64,000 bases of DNA from Nocardioides mesophilus (GTDB lineage Bacteria; Actinomycetota; Actinomycetes; Propionibacteriales; Nocardioidaceae): assembly GCF_014395785.1 (NCBI RefSeq), contig NZ_CP060713.1:1640501-1704500 (forward strand), in the 5' to 3' direction. The position numbers were made by a program, and so were the translations under genes. The number at the start of each line of letters is the position of its first letter. Within the stretch, counting starts at the first letter, position 1. Of this stretch, positions 17,270-25,856 are shown piece after piece. The notes beneath the pieces were generated by a model. The model made no database searches. It saw nothing but the letters and a program-made list of their open reading frames with translations, and was not told the DNA's origin.

Positions 17270-17318
17270 ATACCCAGGGGGGTATGTCGTATGCCAACCG
17301 TAACACCCAGCGGGGTAT
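17270..17318 (-). promoter_or_regulatory. Two CsoR/CstR-like operators
   Basis: ATACCC-AGGG-GGGTAT at 17270-17285 has perfect half sites. ACACCC-AGCG-GGGTAT at 17303-17318 differs at one base. Centres are 33 bp apart, about three turns. Both resemble the operator of the CsoR/RcnR/CstR family. On the minus strand TTGGCA (17292-17297) could be the -35, so the first operator would lie between -35 and -10. No CsoR-family gene lies in this window. Confidence 0.72.
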
Positions 17319-17369
17319 TCCCCGCCGGGTGTCAGGCGCGGGCAGGCGAGGCCTGATCGGACGTGCGGC

Positions 17370-18914
17370 TCAGCCGTGCCCGGCACCCAGGTGGCCGCTG
17401 AGCCGGCCGTGCATCGCGGCGCTCGCGTCGTTGAGCCCGACGATCGAGACGGTCTTGCCCTTGGCCTCGAACTTGCGGGTGATCGAGTCCAGCGCGGCGA
17501 CCGTGGAGGCGTCCCAGATGTGTGCCCCGGAGAGGTCGATCACCACGTTGCGGGGGGCGCCCACGTAGTCGAACTGCGAGTAGAGGTCGTTGCTGGTGGC
17601 GAAGAAGAGCTCACCGGTGACCGCGTAGACGTGGGTGTCCTCGTCGACCACGGCGACGTCCTTGACGTCGGTGAGGTGCGCGACCCGGCGGGCGAACAGC
17701 ACCATCGCGGTGAGCACCCCGACGGCCACGCCGATCGCCAGGTTGTGGGTGGCGACCACCACCACGACGGTGGTCAGCATCACCAGGGTCTCGGCGCGCG
17801 GCATCCGCCGCAGCGTGGCGGGGTGCACGCTGTGCCAGTCGAACGTGCCTACCGCGACCATCACCATCACCGCGACCAGCGCGGCCATGGGGATCAGCGC
17901 GACGACGTCCCCGAAGCCGACCACCAGGACCAGCAGGAACACGCCGGCCAGAAACGTGGAGATCCGGGTCCGGGCGCCCGAGGCCTTCACGTTGATCATG
18001 GTCTGGCCGATCATGGCGCAGCCGCCCATCCCGCCGAAGAGGCCGGTGATCACGTTGGAGACGCCCTGGCCCCACGCCTCGCGGGTCTTGGCCGAGCGGG
18101 TGTCGGTGAGGTCGTCGACGAGCTTGGCGGTGAGCAGTGACTCCAGCAGCCCGACCAGCGCCATCCCGAGGGAGTACGGCGCGATGATCCGCAGCGTCTC
18201 GACCGAGAGGGGGACGTCGGGGAGGAACAGCGTCGGCAGGCTTCGGGGCAGCTCGCCCTCGTCGCCGACGTCCGGGAGGGACAGGCCCAGCCACAGTGTG
18301 GCCACGGTGAGCAGCACGATCGCGACCAGCGGGGCCGGGACGAGCGTGGTCACCTTGGGCAGCGCGACCATCAGCGCGATCCCGACCGCCACCATCAGGT
18401 AGACCGCCTTCGGCACGTCCACCAGGTGCGGCAGCTGGGCAAGGAAGATCAGGATCGCCAGCGCGTTGACGAATCCGATCATCACCGAGCGCGGGATGAA
18501 CCGCATCAGCCGGGCCACGCCGAGCAGCCCGAGGACGACCTGGAAGAGCCCGGCCAGGATCACCGTCGCGACGAAGTAGTCGAAGCCGTGCTCCCGGGCC
18601 ACCGGCGCGATCACCAGGGCGACGGCCCCGGTGGCGGCCGAGATCATCGCCGGCCGGCCACCGAGGAACGAGATCGAGACGGCCATCGTGAACGAGGCGA
18701 ACAGGCCCACCCGGGGGTCCACGCCGGCGATGATGCTGAACGAGATCGCCTCGGGAATCAGGGCCAGCGCGACGACCAGGCCGCCGAGCACCTCGGTGCG
18801 GAGCCGTGCCGGGGACCGCAGGGCGGCGCGGACACTCAGGTCCTCGGCCGGCGCACGGGCGACCGTGACGGGGGATTCGGGCGTGGGCGAGGGGGCGGAG
18901 ATCTCCTGGGGCAC
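17370..18914 (-). CDS. SulP-family anion transporter with STAS domain
   Basis: A 514-residue permease for sulfate or another anion (bicarbonate is possible). The membrane domain has the SulP signature around LALIPEAISFSIIAGVDPRVG and the GMGGCAMIGQTMINVKASG segment. The C-terminal STAS domain (about 400-505) includes NVVIDLSGAHIWDASTVAAL. Start is GTG at 18914. A TAGCGT box sits 8 bp upstream on the minus strand, so the leader is very short. It is upstream of and co-directional with the persulfide dioxygenase gene. Confidence 0.9.
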   Translation of the reverse strand: MPQEISAPSPTPESPVTVARAPAEDLSVRAALRSPARLRTEVLGGLVVALALIPEAISFSIIAGVDPRVGLFASFTMAVSISFLGGRPAMISAATGAVALVIAPVAREHGFDYFVATVILAGLFQVVLGLLGVARLMRFIPRSVMIGFVNALAILIFLAQLPHLVDVPKAVYLMVAVGIALMVALPKVTTLVPAPLVAIVLLTVATLWLGLSLPDVGDEGELPRSLPTLFLPDVPLSVETLRIIAPYSLGMALVGLLESLLTAKLVDDLTDTRSAKTREAWGQGVSNVITGLFGGMGGCAMIGQTMINVKASGARTRISTFLAGVFLLVLVVGFGDVVALIPMAALVAVMVMVAVGTFDWHSVHPATLRRMPRAETLVMLTTVVVVVATHNLAIGVAVGVLTAMVLFARRVAHLTDVKDVAVVDEDTHVYAVTGELFFATSNDLYSQFDYVGAPRNVVIDLSGAHIWDASTVAALDSITRKFEAKGKTVSIVGLNDASAAMHGRLSGHLGAGHG

Positions 18915-18990
18915 GTGACCTCACGCTACCCTGACGTTACGTGAGAGTACCAATCCACGAGGGCCGTCGGGCGGCGATCGGGGACGCGGC

Positions 18991-20727
18991 TCAGCCCTCC
19001 CCGGCGACCAGCGACTCGAGGGTGAGGTGCGGGTGGTCGCGGTGCACCGAGTGCACCCGCCACTTGTCCAGCGCGAGCGCCAGCAGGCTGCCGTCGCTGC
19101 GCTGCAGCACCTCCACCCCGCGCAGCCGGTCCAGCTCCGCGGCCGAGGCGGCGTCGGTGCGCCGGGCCTGGGTGTAGGACAGCTCCTCCAGGCGTACGGC
19201 GGCGTTGAACTCGCCCTGCATCCGGGACGTGGCGACCTCGAACTGCATCGGCCCGACGGCCGCGAGCACCGGCGCCTGGACCCCGCGCAGGTCGGAGCGG
19301 AGCACCTGCACGACGCCCTCGCTGTCCAGCTGCTCGATGCCGCGCCGGAACTGCTTGTAGCGGCCGCTGTCGACCGCGCGGACCACCGCGAAGTGCTCCG
19401 GGGCGAAGCTGGCGATCGGCGGGAACGTCACCGGCTCGTCGAGGTAGATCGTGTCGCCGACGGTCAGCGCGTTGGCGTTGACCAGGCCGATGATGTCGCC
19501 CGGATAGGCCAGGTCGAGCACCGCCCGCTCCCGGCCGAACATGGCCTGGGCGTACTTCGTGGCGAACGGCCGGCCGGTCTGCGCGTGCGTGACCACCATG
19601 CCGCGGTGGAAGACGCCCGAGCAGACCCGGGCGAAGGCGAGCCGGTCGCGGTGGGCGGTGTCCATGCCGGCCTGGACCTTGAACACGAACGCGCTGAACG
19701 GCGCCTCGACCGGCCGGGTCCGCGCCGGGGCGGTGGCCGCGTCCGCAGCGGCGACCGCCGCGTCGGTCGGCGTACCGGCCCCGCGCGGGGCGCTGCCCGC
19801 GTCCGGATCGACGACGGTGAACGGCAGCGGCGGCGGGGAGAGCTCGATCAGGGTGTTCAGCAAGGTGGCGACGCCGAAGTTCAGGATCGCCGAGGCGAAG
19901 ATCACCGGCGTGGTCACTCCGGCCAGGAACGCGTCCTGGTCGTGGTCGGCGCCGTCCGCGCTGAGCAGCTCGTGCTCCTCCACGGCGTCGTCCCACGCGG
20001 TCCCCTCGCGCTGCGCGGCCGCGGCCGCGGGCAGGTGCTCCTCGGGCGCGCGAGTGGCGCCGCCCGCGGTGCGGGTGTAGGCGACCAGGTCGCCGGTGGA
20101 GCGGTCGAGCACGCCGCGGAAGTCCCCGGCGATGCCGACCGGCCAGGTCAGCGGCGTGGGCCGCAGTCCGATCTGCTCCTGGATCTGGTCCATCAGCTCG
20201 AGCGCGTCGAGGCCGGGACGGTCCCACTTGTTGATCACGGTGATCACCGGGAGGCCCCGGTGCTTGCAGACCCTGAACAGCTTGAGCGTCTGCGGCTCCA
20301 GGCCCTTGGCCGCGTCGACCAGCATCACCGCGGCGTCGACCGCGGAGAGCACCCGGTAGGTGTCCTCGGAGAAGTCGGCGTGGCCGGGGGTGTCGACCAG
20401 GTTGACCACGTGCGCGTCGTACTCGAACTGGAGCGCCGCGGAGGTGATCGAGATCCCGCGCGCCCGCTCCATCTCCATCCAGTCCGACACCGTGGAGCGC
20501 CGACCGGCCTTGCCGTGCACGGCACCGGCCTCGGAGATCACCCGGGCGTGCAGGGCCAGCGCCTCGGTGAGCGTGGACTTGCCGGCGTCGGGGTGGCTGA
20601 TCACCGCGAAGGTACGGCGGCGCGCCGCCTCGCGGGTCACCTCGGCGGGGCGGGCCCGGACCTCCGCAGGCGCCGCGGCGTCGGGCGTGGTCGGTGCGTC
20701 GGGGCCGGTCTCGGTCGTGGAAGTCAC
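18991..20727 (-). CDS. prfC: Peptide chain release factor 3
   Basis: A 578-residue translational GTPase that recycles RF1/RF2 from terminated ribosomes. G-motifs: G1 HPDAGKST near residue 45, G3 DTPGHADFSEDTYR and G4 NKWD. The RF3-specific insert and C-terminal domains are present at usual length, with an acidic/Ala-rich 25-residue N-terminal extension. GTG start at 20727 overlaps the upstream MerR stop by 4 bp, so the two are translationally coupled, which is an unusual partnership. Confidence 0.95.
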   Translation of the reverse strand: MTSTTETGPDAPTTPDAAAPAEVRARPAEVTREAARRRTFAVISHPDAGKSTLTEALALHARVISEAGAVHGKAGRRSTVSDWMEMERARGISITSAALQFEYDAHVVNLVDTPGHADFSEDTYRVLSAVDAAVMLVDAAKGLEPQTLKLFRVCKHRGLPVITVINKWDRPGLDALELMDQIQEQIGLRPTPLTWPVGIAGDFRGVLDRSTGDLVAYTRTAGGATRAPEEHLPAAAAAQREGTAWDDAVEEHELLSADGADHDQDAFLAGVTTPVIFASAILNFGVATLLNTLIELSPPPLPFTVVDPDAGSAPRGAGTPTDAAVAAADAATAPARTRPVEAPFSAFVFKVQAGMDTAHRDRLAFARVCSGVFHRGMVVTHAQTGRPFATKYAQAMFGRERAVLDLAYPGDIIGLVNANALTVGDTIYLDEPVTFPPIASFAPEHFAVVRAVDSGRYKQFRRGIEQLDSEGVVQVLRSDLRGVQAPVLAAVGPMQFEVATSRMQGEFNAAVRLEELSYTQARRTDAASAAELDRLRGVEVLQRSDGSLLALALDKWRVHSVHRDHPHLTLESLVAGEG

Positions 20728-21140
20728 CTGGTGCGGCTCGCCATCCTCTTCTGTCGGGTCAGCTCGCGGCGCAGGTCGGCCGCGAAGCCTTCGGCGGTCT
20801 CGAGCTGTCGGCGCAGCCCGGTCACCCGGGCGTCGGCGTCCTCGCGGAACATCTCCAGGCGGTCCAGCAGCCCGGCGCGCTCCTCGCCGGGGAGCTCGGT
20901 GAGCTCCAGCCGGTCGAGCACCTCGAGCACCGCGCGCATCTCCTCGAGGGTGAAGTCGAGCGGCTTCATGCGACGGATCAGCATCAGCCGGGCGACATCG
21001 GTCTCGGTGTAGAGCCGGAAGCCGCCGGTGGTGCGCGCCGACGGCGGCACCAGCCCGACCTCCTCGTAGTAGCGGATCGTGCGCAGGCTCAGCTGCGTGC
21101 GCTCGGCGACCTCGCCGATCTGCATGTGGGGCACGTCCAT
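20724..21140 (-). CDS. MerR-family transcriptional regulator
   Basis: A 138-residue regulator: N-terminal winged helix MQIGEVAERTQLSLRTIRYY followed by GLVPPSARTTGGFRLYTETD, then a long coiled-coil (about 75-130) ending in Arg-rich residues. No Cys or effector domain is apparent, so the ligand is not predictable. I chose ATG 21140, which has GAGG upstream; ATG 21125 is an alternative. Its promoter has a 20-bp spacer with an ACCGG-N9-CCGGT repeat, typical for MerR autoregulation. Confidence 0.9.
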   Translation of the reverse strand: MDVPHMQIGEVAERTQLSLRTIRYYEEVGLVPPSARTTGGFRLYTETDVARLMLIRRMKPLDFTLEEMRAVLEVLDRLELTELPGEERAGLLDRLEMFREDADARVTGLRRQLETAEGFAADLRRELTRQKRMASRTR

Positions 21141-21180
21141 GAAGCCTCGATCCCGTTCCCGTGCTGAGAAGCAGCGGCTC

Positions 21181-21212
21181 ACGCTACGCGACCGGAGCGC
21201 CCGGCCGGTCAC
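21181..21212 (-). promoter_or_regulatory. MerR-type promoter with long spacer
   Basis: On the minus strand a -35 GTGACC (21207-21212) and a -10 TAGCGT (21181-21186) are separated by 20 bp. The inverted repeat ACCGG (21191-21195) / CCGGT (21205-21209) lies largely in the spacer. Extended spacers with such repeats are the hallmark of MerR-controlled promoters. Confidence 0.5.
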
Positions 21213-21223
21213 GCGCGTCGTGG

Positions 21224-22639
21224 TCACTGATCGAGCTCCCGCTCCGCCCAGGCGTGGATGTCGTGGCGGCGCACCCGACGGGCCAGCAGGTCGAGGCGGC
21301 GGCGGCGCTCCTCCGGTGCCGCGGACAGCGCCGTGGCCATCACCGCGCTCACGCCGTCGAGGTCGAAGGGGTTGCACAGGTACGCCTGGGGCATCTCGTC
21401 GGCGGCGCCGGTGAACTCGCTGAGCACCAGCGCGCCGGCCCCCTCGGTGGCGGACCGGGCGGACAGCGCGGCGTGCTGGACGGTGACGAACTCCTTGGCG
21501 ACCAGGTTCATGCCGTCCTTGAGCGGGGTGACCAGCATCAGGTCGGCGAGCAGGTAGTAGGCGAGCAGGTCCTCGCGGGCGACGCCGCGGTGGAAGTAGT
21601 GCACCGGCACGTCCTCGCCCGGCCGGGTGAAGCGTCCGTTGATCCGGCCCACCAGCTGGTCGACGAGGTCGCGCAGCCGTTGGTACTCCTCCACGTCGCC
21701 CCGGCTCGGCACCGCGATCTGGACCAGGCACACCCGGCCGTGCAGGTCCTCGCGGTCCTCCAGCAGCCGCTCGAAGGCCAGCAGCCGCTCGGGGATGCCC
21801 TTGGTGTAGTCGAGCCGGTCCACCCCGAGCAGCACGCGCCGGCCGGCGAACTGGCGGCGCAGCCGCTGCAGCCGGCCGGTGACCTCCTCGGAGCGGGCGT
21901 CCTCGGCGAAGTCGGTGGTGTCGATCGAGATCGGGTTCGCCTGGGTGTGCACCACCCGACCGTCCTCCAGCACGATGTCGCGGCCCCGGACCGTGACGTC
22001 GGTGAGCAGCAGGGCACAGGCCCGGACGAAGTTCCTGCGGTAGTGCTCGGTGTGGAAGCTCACCGTGTCGGCGCCGAGCAGCCCGCGCAGCAGCTGGTCG
22101 CGCCAGGGCAGCCGCGCGAAGAGCTCGGGCGCCGGGAACGGGATGTGCAGGAAGTAGCGGACCGGGGCGTCGGTGCCGGCGCGCAGCAGCTGGGGCACAA
22201 GCATGAGCTGGTAGTCCTGCACCCAGTACGTCGGCGAGCTCAGCTCCTCACCGGTCTTCAGCGCGGCCTCGGCGAAGGAGCGGTTGACCCGCTGGTAGGC
22301 CTCCCACCAGCTCCGCTGGAACTCGGGGGTGCCCACCAGGTCGTGGAACAGCGGCCACAACGTGGCGTTGGAGAACCCGTCGTAGTAGGCCTTGACGTCG
22401 GCCCGGCTCAGCCCGACGCCGACCAGCCCGGCGTCCGTGCCGGGCAGCTTCTCGGGCAGCTTGTGCGACCCCCCGTCCCAGCCCACCCAGCTCGTCGGCC
22501 GGGTCGACACCAGCGGCAGGAGCGCGGTGACCAGTCCTCCGGCCGAGGTCTGCCACTTGTTGCCCACCCGGCTGACCGGGAGCCGGTTCGAGAGGACGAC
22601 GAGGCCGGGCTCCTCGGAGCGCGGCTGGGTTCCGCTCAT
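21224..22639 (-). CDS. otsA: Alpha,alpha-trehalose-phosphate synthase
   Basis: A 471-residue GT20 glycosyltransferase making trehalose-6-phosphate from UDP-glucose and glucose-6-phosphate. Signatures: VLSNRLPVSR at the N-terminus, YWVQDYQLMLVPQLLR, HIPFPAPELFARLPWR, GVDRLDYTKGIPERL and TPLKDGMNLVAKEF. Length is typical. The ATG at 22639 has only a weak ribosome binding site, but its ATGA overlaps the stop of a 15-codon ORF that has a perfect AGGAGG. No otsB phosphatase is adjacent. Confidence 0.95.
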   Translation of the reverse strand: MSGTQPRSEEPGLVVLSNRLPVSRVGNKWQTSAGGLVTALLPLVSTRPTSWVGWDGGSHKLPEKLPGTDAGLVGVGLSRADVKAYYDGFSNATLWPLFHDLVGTPEFQRSWWEAYQRVNRSFAEAALKTGEELSSPTYWVQDYQLMLVPQLLRAGTDAPVRYFLHIPFPAPELFARLPWRDQLLRGLLGADTVSFHTEHYRRNFVRACALLLTDVTVRGRDIVLEDGRVVHTQANPISIDTTDFAEDARSEEVTGRLQRLRRQFAGRRVLLGVDRLDYTKGIPERLLAFERLLEDREDLHGRVCLVQIAVPSRGDVEEYQRLRDLVDQLVGRINGRFTRPGEDVPVHYFHRGVAREDLLAYYLLADLMLVTPLKDGMNLVAKEFVTVQHAALSARSATEGAGALVLSEFTGAADEMPQAYLCNPFDLDGVSAVMATALSAAPEERRRRLDLLARRVRRHDIHAWAERELDQ

Positions 22640-22683
22640 CGTCGTACCCCCGTGCTGGGAGGTCGCGGTCGCGTCGTTCGCAT
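22636..22683 (-). CDS. 15-residue upstream ORF coupled to otsA
   Basis: ATG at 22683 with AGGAGG 5 nt upstream; the sequence is MRTTRPRPPSTGVRR, and the TGA overlaps the otsA ATG as ATGA. The peptide is Arg/Pro-rich. It may act as a leader that delivers ribosomes to otsA. Alternatively, a frameshift has split the true otsA N-terminus. Confidence 0.5.
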   Translation of the reverse strand: MRTTRPRPPSTGVRR

Positions 22684-22710
22684 CGTTTCCTCCTGTGCAG
22701 ACCAGCAGTC

Positions 22711-22736
22711 AGCCTACCCTTCCGTCGCGGTAGAGT
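22711..22736. promoter_or_regulatory. Divergent -10 boxes between otsA and the DUF2795-like gene
   Basis: TAGGCT on the minus strand (22711-22716) would serve the otsA leader ORF. TAGAGT on the plus strand (22731-22736) would serve the small gene at 22812. The two boxes are 14 bp apart, so the promoters must compete. Confidence 0.4.
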
Positions 22737-22811
22737 TATCCGTTGGTCCTCCCGTCGCGGGGGTGACTCGGGCACCACACGTCTACCTCGGGGGAGCTGA
22801 GGAGAAACCAC

Positions 22812-23006
22812 ATGTCCGTCGACCACGCCGACCTGACCCCCCTCCTGGAGGAGGCGCTCGGGCAGTACGGCGCCAGCCGGACCGACCTGATCCGGGCCGC
22901 GATGAACGCCTGGGCCGCGCAGCCCGTCATCGACCGGCTCTGCGCGCTGCCGGAGGACCACTACCGCAGCGTCGACGAGGTGCTCGACCGGCTCCCGCCC
23001 GCCTGA
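22812..23006 (+). CDS. DUF2795-like small protein, 64 residues
   Basis: ATG at 22812 with GAGGAGA upstream. The pattern SRTDLIRAAMNAWAAQPVIDRLCALPEDHYRSVDEVL resembles DUF2795, whose consensus has helix-turn segments ending in LP-x-x-x-Y-x-S-x-x-x-V. Predicted all-helical and cytoplasmic. Function unknown. Followed by nearly 500 bp of repeats rather than another gene. Confidence 0.75.
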   Translation: MSVDHADLTPLLEEALGQYGASRTDLIRAAMNAWAAQPVIDRLCALPEDHYRSVDEVLDRLPPA

Positions 23007-23032
23007 CCCGCGCGCCTCGGCGCACACCTACG

Positions 23033-23067
23033 CCCGAAACCCAGCACAGCCGCGGTTCTGGCGCCGC
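23033..23067 (+). repeat. 35-bp imperfect direct repeat, copy 1
   Basis: Matches 23265-23299 at 28 of 35 positions (core GCAC-R-GCCG). Part of the 23007-23501 gap, which holds no gene and is built of repeats plus the fadE5 promoter. A weaker third copy lies around 23312-23345. Confidence 0.65.
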
Positions 23068-23131
23068 GGCGACCTCGCGCGCCGCGCGGCCACCTCACCG
23101 GCCGACCAGCAACCGGGCGGACAGCGACGCT

Positions 23132-23207
23132 CGGACATGCACTTGCGGAGCCAGGACCGGCGGCTCAGGCGGGAGGTCACCGGCCCGGGGCGGCAACTGC
23201 ATGTCCG
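23132..23207. repeat. Inverted repeat with CGGACATGCA arms, copy 1
   Basis: The arm at 23132-23146 is complementary to 23193-23207 over 15 bp with one mismatch. The 46-bp interior is GC-rich and can itself fold. The same outer arm (GGACATGCACT) bounds the element at 33740-33813. Confidence 0.8.
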
Positions 23208-23264
23208 AAGGGTGGTTCGACCCGGACGCGAGGCCGTCGCCGCCCGCGCGGGCCGGCCGCCGAG

Positions 23265-23299
23265 GCCGAAATCCCGCACGGCCGGGGTCCTGGTGCCGC
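23265..23299 (+). repeat. 35-bp imperfect direct repeat, copy 2
   Basis: Second copy of the 23033-23067 element, on the other side of the inverted repeat. Confidence 0.65.
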
Positions 23300-23364
23300 A
23301 ACCGACTGCGCCGCCGCAACCACGCACAGCCAGGGCCGGGATTCGGACGGCTTCTGCGCCAGGG

Positions 23365-23414
23365 ACTTGATCGGACCTACTCGCGGGTAGCATACTGTTG
23401 TTACTGATGAGTAT
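23365..23414 (+). promoter_or_regulatory. fadE5 promoter with putative operator
   Basis: A -35-like ACTTGA (23365-23370) and -10 TAGCAT (23388-23393) have 17-bp spacing. Immediately after the -10, ATACT (23392-23396) and AGTAT (23410-23414) form an inverted repeat with a 13-bp centre, placed where a TetR-type repressor would block initiation. No such regulator is nearby. Confidence 0.5.
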
Positions 23415-23501
23415 TCCGTGGCCGTCCTCCCCCGGGACGTGCCCGGCCCAGCCGGCCAGGTGCACGCACGCACCTCGCAGCCCAGACCCGAAGGTGGAGC
23501 C

Positions 23502-25376
23502 GTGAGCCACTACAAGAGCAACCTGCGTGACATCGAGTTCAACCTGTTCGAGGTGCTGCGCCGCGACGAGGTGCTGGGCACGGGCCCGTTCGAGGAGGTC
23601 GACACCGACACCGCGAAGGCGATCCTGGGCGAGGTGGACCGGCTGGCCCGCGAGGACCTGGCCGCGTCGTACGAGGACAGCGACCGCAACCCGCCGACGT
23701 TCGACGTCGAGACCAGCACCGCGGACATGCCGGAGTCGTTCAAGAAGAGCTACAAGGCGTGGATGGACGCGGAGTACTGGCGGCTCTCGCTGCCCGCCGA
23801 GCTGGGCGGACAGCCGGCTCCCTCGACGCTCAACTGGGCGCTCGGGGAGCTGGTGCTGGGCGCCAACGCCCCGGTCTGGATGTACGCCTGCGGGCCGAGC
23901 TTCGCCTCGATCGTGCACCGCAACGGCAACGACCGGGACAAGCGGATCGCCGAGCACATGGTCGAGCGCGGCTGGGGCGCCACCATGGTGCTGACCGAGC
24001 CCGACGCCGGCTCCGACGTCGGCGCCGGCCGGACCAAGGCCACCCTGCAGGACGACGGCTCCTGGCACATCGAGGGCGTCAAACGCTTCATCACCTCCGC
24101 CGAGCACGACATGAGCGAGAACATCGTCCACCTCGTCCTCGCCCGCCCGGTCGGCATCGAGGGCGTCGGCGGCCCGGGCACCAAGGGCCTGTCGCTGTTC
24201 ATCGTGCCCAAGTGGCACTTCGACCACGAGACCGGCGAGCTGACCGGTGAGCGCAACGGCGCCTACGTCACCAACGTCGAGAAGAAGATGGGCATCAAGG
24301 TGTCCAACACCTGCGAGGTCACCTTCGGCGACTCCGCGGTCGGCGGCGGGGAGCCGGCCCAGGGCTGGCTGCTCGGCGAGGTCCACAACGGCATCGCGCA
24401 GATGTTCCAGGTGATCGAGAACGCCCGGATGATGGTCGGCACCAAGGCGATCGCGACGCTCTCCACCGGCTACCTGAACGCCCTCGACTACGCCAAGCAG
24501 CGTCTCCAGGGCCCGGACCTGACCCAGGCCTCGGACAAGACCGCCCCGCGGGTGCCGATCACCCACCACCCCGACGTGCGCCGCTCGCTGATGACGCAGA
24601 AGTCGTTCGCGGAGGCGATGCGCTCGCTGGTGCTGTACACCGCCTCCTGGCAGGACCGCGTGCAGGTCGCGGAGTTCAACGGCGAGAAGGACGAGCTGGC
24701 CGAGCGCGTCAACGACCTGCTGCTGCCGATCGTCAAGGGCTACGGCTCCGAGCGGTCGTGGGTGCTGCTCGGCACCGAGTCGCTGCAGACCTACGGCGGC
24801 TCCGGCTTCCTGCAGGAGTACCCGGTCGAGCAGTACGTCCGCGACGCCAAGATCGACACCCTCTACGAGGGCACCACCGCGATCCAGGGCCAGGACCTGT
24901 TCTTCCGCAAGATCGTGAAGGACCAGGCCGCGGCGCTCGGCTTCCTCGCCGGCGAGATCACCGCGTTCCTCGACAGCGAGGCCGGCAACGGCCGGCTGAA
25001 GGTCGAGCGCGGGCTGCTCGCCCAGGGCCTCGAGGACGCCCAGGCGATGGTCGGCACGCTGATCAACCAGCTGATGTCGGCCGACCCGAACGCCGAGGGC
25101 GGCGACGTCCGCAACATCTACAAGGTCGGGCTGAACACCTCCCGGCTGCTGATGGCGCTCGGCGACGTGGTCTGCGCGTGGCTGCTGCTGCGCGGGGCCG
25201 AGGTGGCGCTGGAGAAGCTGGCCGGCGACTCCGGCCGCGACCAGGCGTTCTACGAGGGCAAGGTCGCCGCGGCGCAGTTCTTCGCGCGCAACGTGCTCCC
25301 GAAGCTGTCGGCCGAGCGCGCGATCGCCGAGGCCACCGACCTCTCGGTCATGGACCTCGCGGAGGAGTCCTTCTAG
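23502..25376 (+). CDS. fadE5: Acyl-CoA dehydrogenase, FadE5 type
   Basis: A 624-residue flavoenzyme catalysing the first step of fatty acyl-CoA beta-oxidation. The start [19 protein letters not shown] closely matches mycobacterial FadE5, which fixes GTG 23502 (AAGGTGGAG upstream) rather than upstream codons. FAD/substrate motifs: [13 protein letters not shown] and [10 protein letters not shown]. The catalytic-region segment [21 protein letters not shown] is typical, and the extra C-terminal domain that makes these enzymes about 610 residues is present. It is monocistronic, with a strong terminator 24 bp after the stop. Confidence 0.95.
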   Translation: MSHYKSNLRDIEFNLFEVLRRDEVLGTGPFEEVDTDTAKAILGEVDRLAREDLAASYEDSDRNPPTFDVETSTADMPESFKKSYKAWMDAEYWRLSLPAELGGQPAPSTLNWALGELVLGANAPVWMYACGPSFASIVHRNGNDRDKRIAEHMVERGWGATMVLTEPDAGSDVGAGRTKATLQDDGSWHIEGVKRFITSAEHDMSENIVHLVLARPVGIEGVGGPGTKGLSLFIVPKWHFDHETGELTGERNGAYVTNVEKKMGIKVSNTCEVTFGDSAVGGGEPAQGWLLGEVHNGIAQMFQVIENARMMVGTKAIATLSTGYLNALDYAKQRLQGPDLTQASDKTAPRVPITHHPDVRRSLMTQKSFAEAMRSLVLYTASWQDRVQVAEFNGEKDELAERVNDLLLPIVKGYGSERSWVLLGTESLQTYGGSGFLQEYPVEQYVRDAKIDTLYEGTTAIQGQDLFFRKIVKDQAAALGFLAGEITAFLDSEAGNGRLKVERGLLAQGLEDAQAMVGTLINQLMSADPNAEGGDVRNIYKVGLNTSRLLMALGDVVCAWLLLRGAEVALEKLAGDSGRDQAFYEGKVAAAQFFARNVLPKLSAERAIAEATDLSVMDLAEESF

Positions 25377-25400
25377 GACCCGCCGACCGCACCGCCGTAT

Positions 25401-25440
25401 GCCCGAGGGGCCGCTCCGAGACCGAGGCGGCCCCTCGGGC
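25401..25440 (+). terminator. Intrinsic terminator after fadE5
   Basis: A perfect 14-bp GC stem, GCCCGAGGGGCCGC (25401-25414) with 25427-25440, a 12-nt loop, then TTG. Stable even without a long T-run, as usual in actinobacteria. Confidence 0.85.
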
Positions 25441-25589
25441 TTGCGCGGACCGTTCTGAACCTCGCAGTCCGGAAATTTTACGCGGCGCAGGATTCGGGGC
25501 GTTCCGGGCGGGGTACTTCTTCCGACGGAGGGACGACCTCCCTTGCCAAACGGAAGCGGCCGACCGGGCCGTGACAGAAGGAGTGCACC

Positions 25590-25802
25590 ATGGGTATCGG
25601 TCTGGGAATCGTGCTACTGCTCGTCGGTCTCGTCCTCGTGCTCGGCGTCGTCAACTTCGACATCAGCTTCATCGACGACCTCGCGCTCGGCTGGATCTTC
25701 GTGATCATCGGCGCGCTCGCGATCATCCTCGCGCTGGTCATGAACCAGCAGCGCTCGCGGAGCACGCACGTCGAGGAGCGCCGCTACGAGAGCGGCCGCT
25801 GA
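25590..25802 (+). CDS. DUF6458-type small membrane protein
   Basis: A 70-residue protein with two hydrophobic segments: GLGIVLLLVGLVLVLGVVNF (about 4-23) and LGWIFVIIGALAIILALVM (about 34-52). An acidic turn (FIDDLA) lies between them and a charged tail (QQRSRSTHVEERRYESGR) follows. This matches the actinobacterial DUF6458 family. ATG at 25590 has AGAAGGAG upstream. The 5' region (25441-25575) is unusually AT-containing near 25474. Function unknown. Confidence 0.85.
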   Translation: MGIGLGIVLLLVGLVLVLGVVNFDISFIDDLALGWIFVIIGALAIILALVMNQQRSRSTHVEERRYESGR

Positions 25803-25856
25803 CCCACGCCCCTGCCGGCCGCTCCCGGGCCACCGGGCGAGCGCCCGCAACGACGA

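Noticed and set aside
23418-23501. Upstream ATG as the fadE5 start
   Set aside because: It would add residues unlike FadE5; GTG 23502 has a ribosome binding site and gives the conserved N-terminus.
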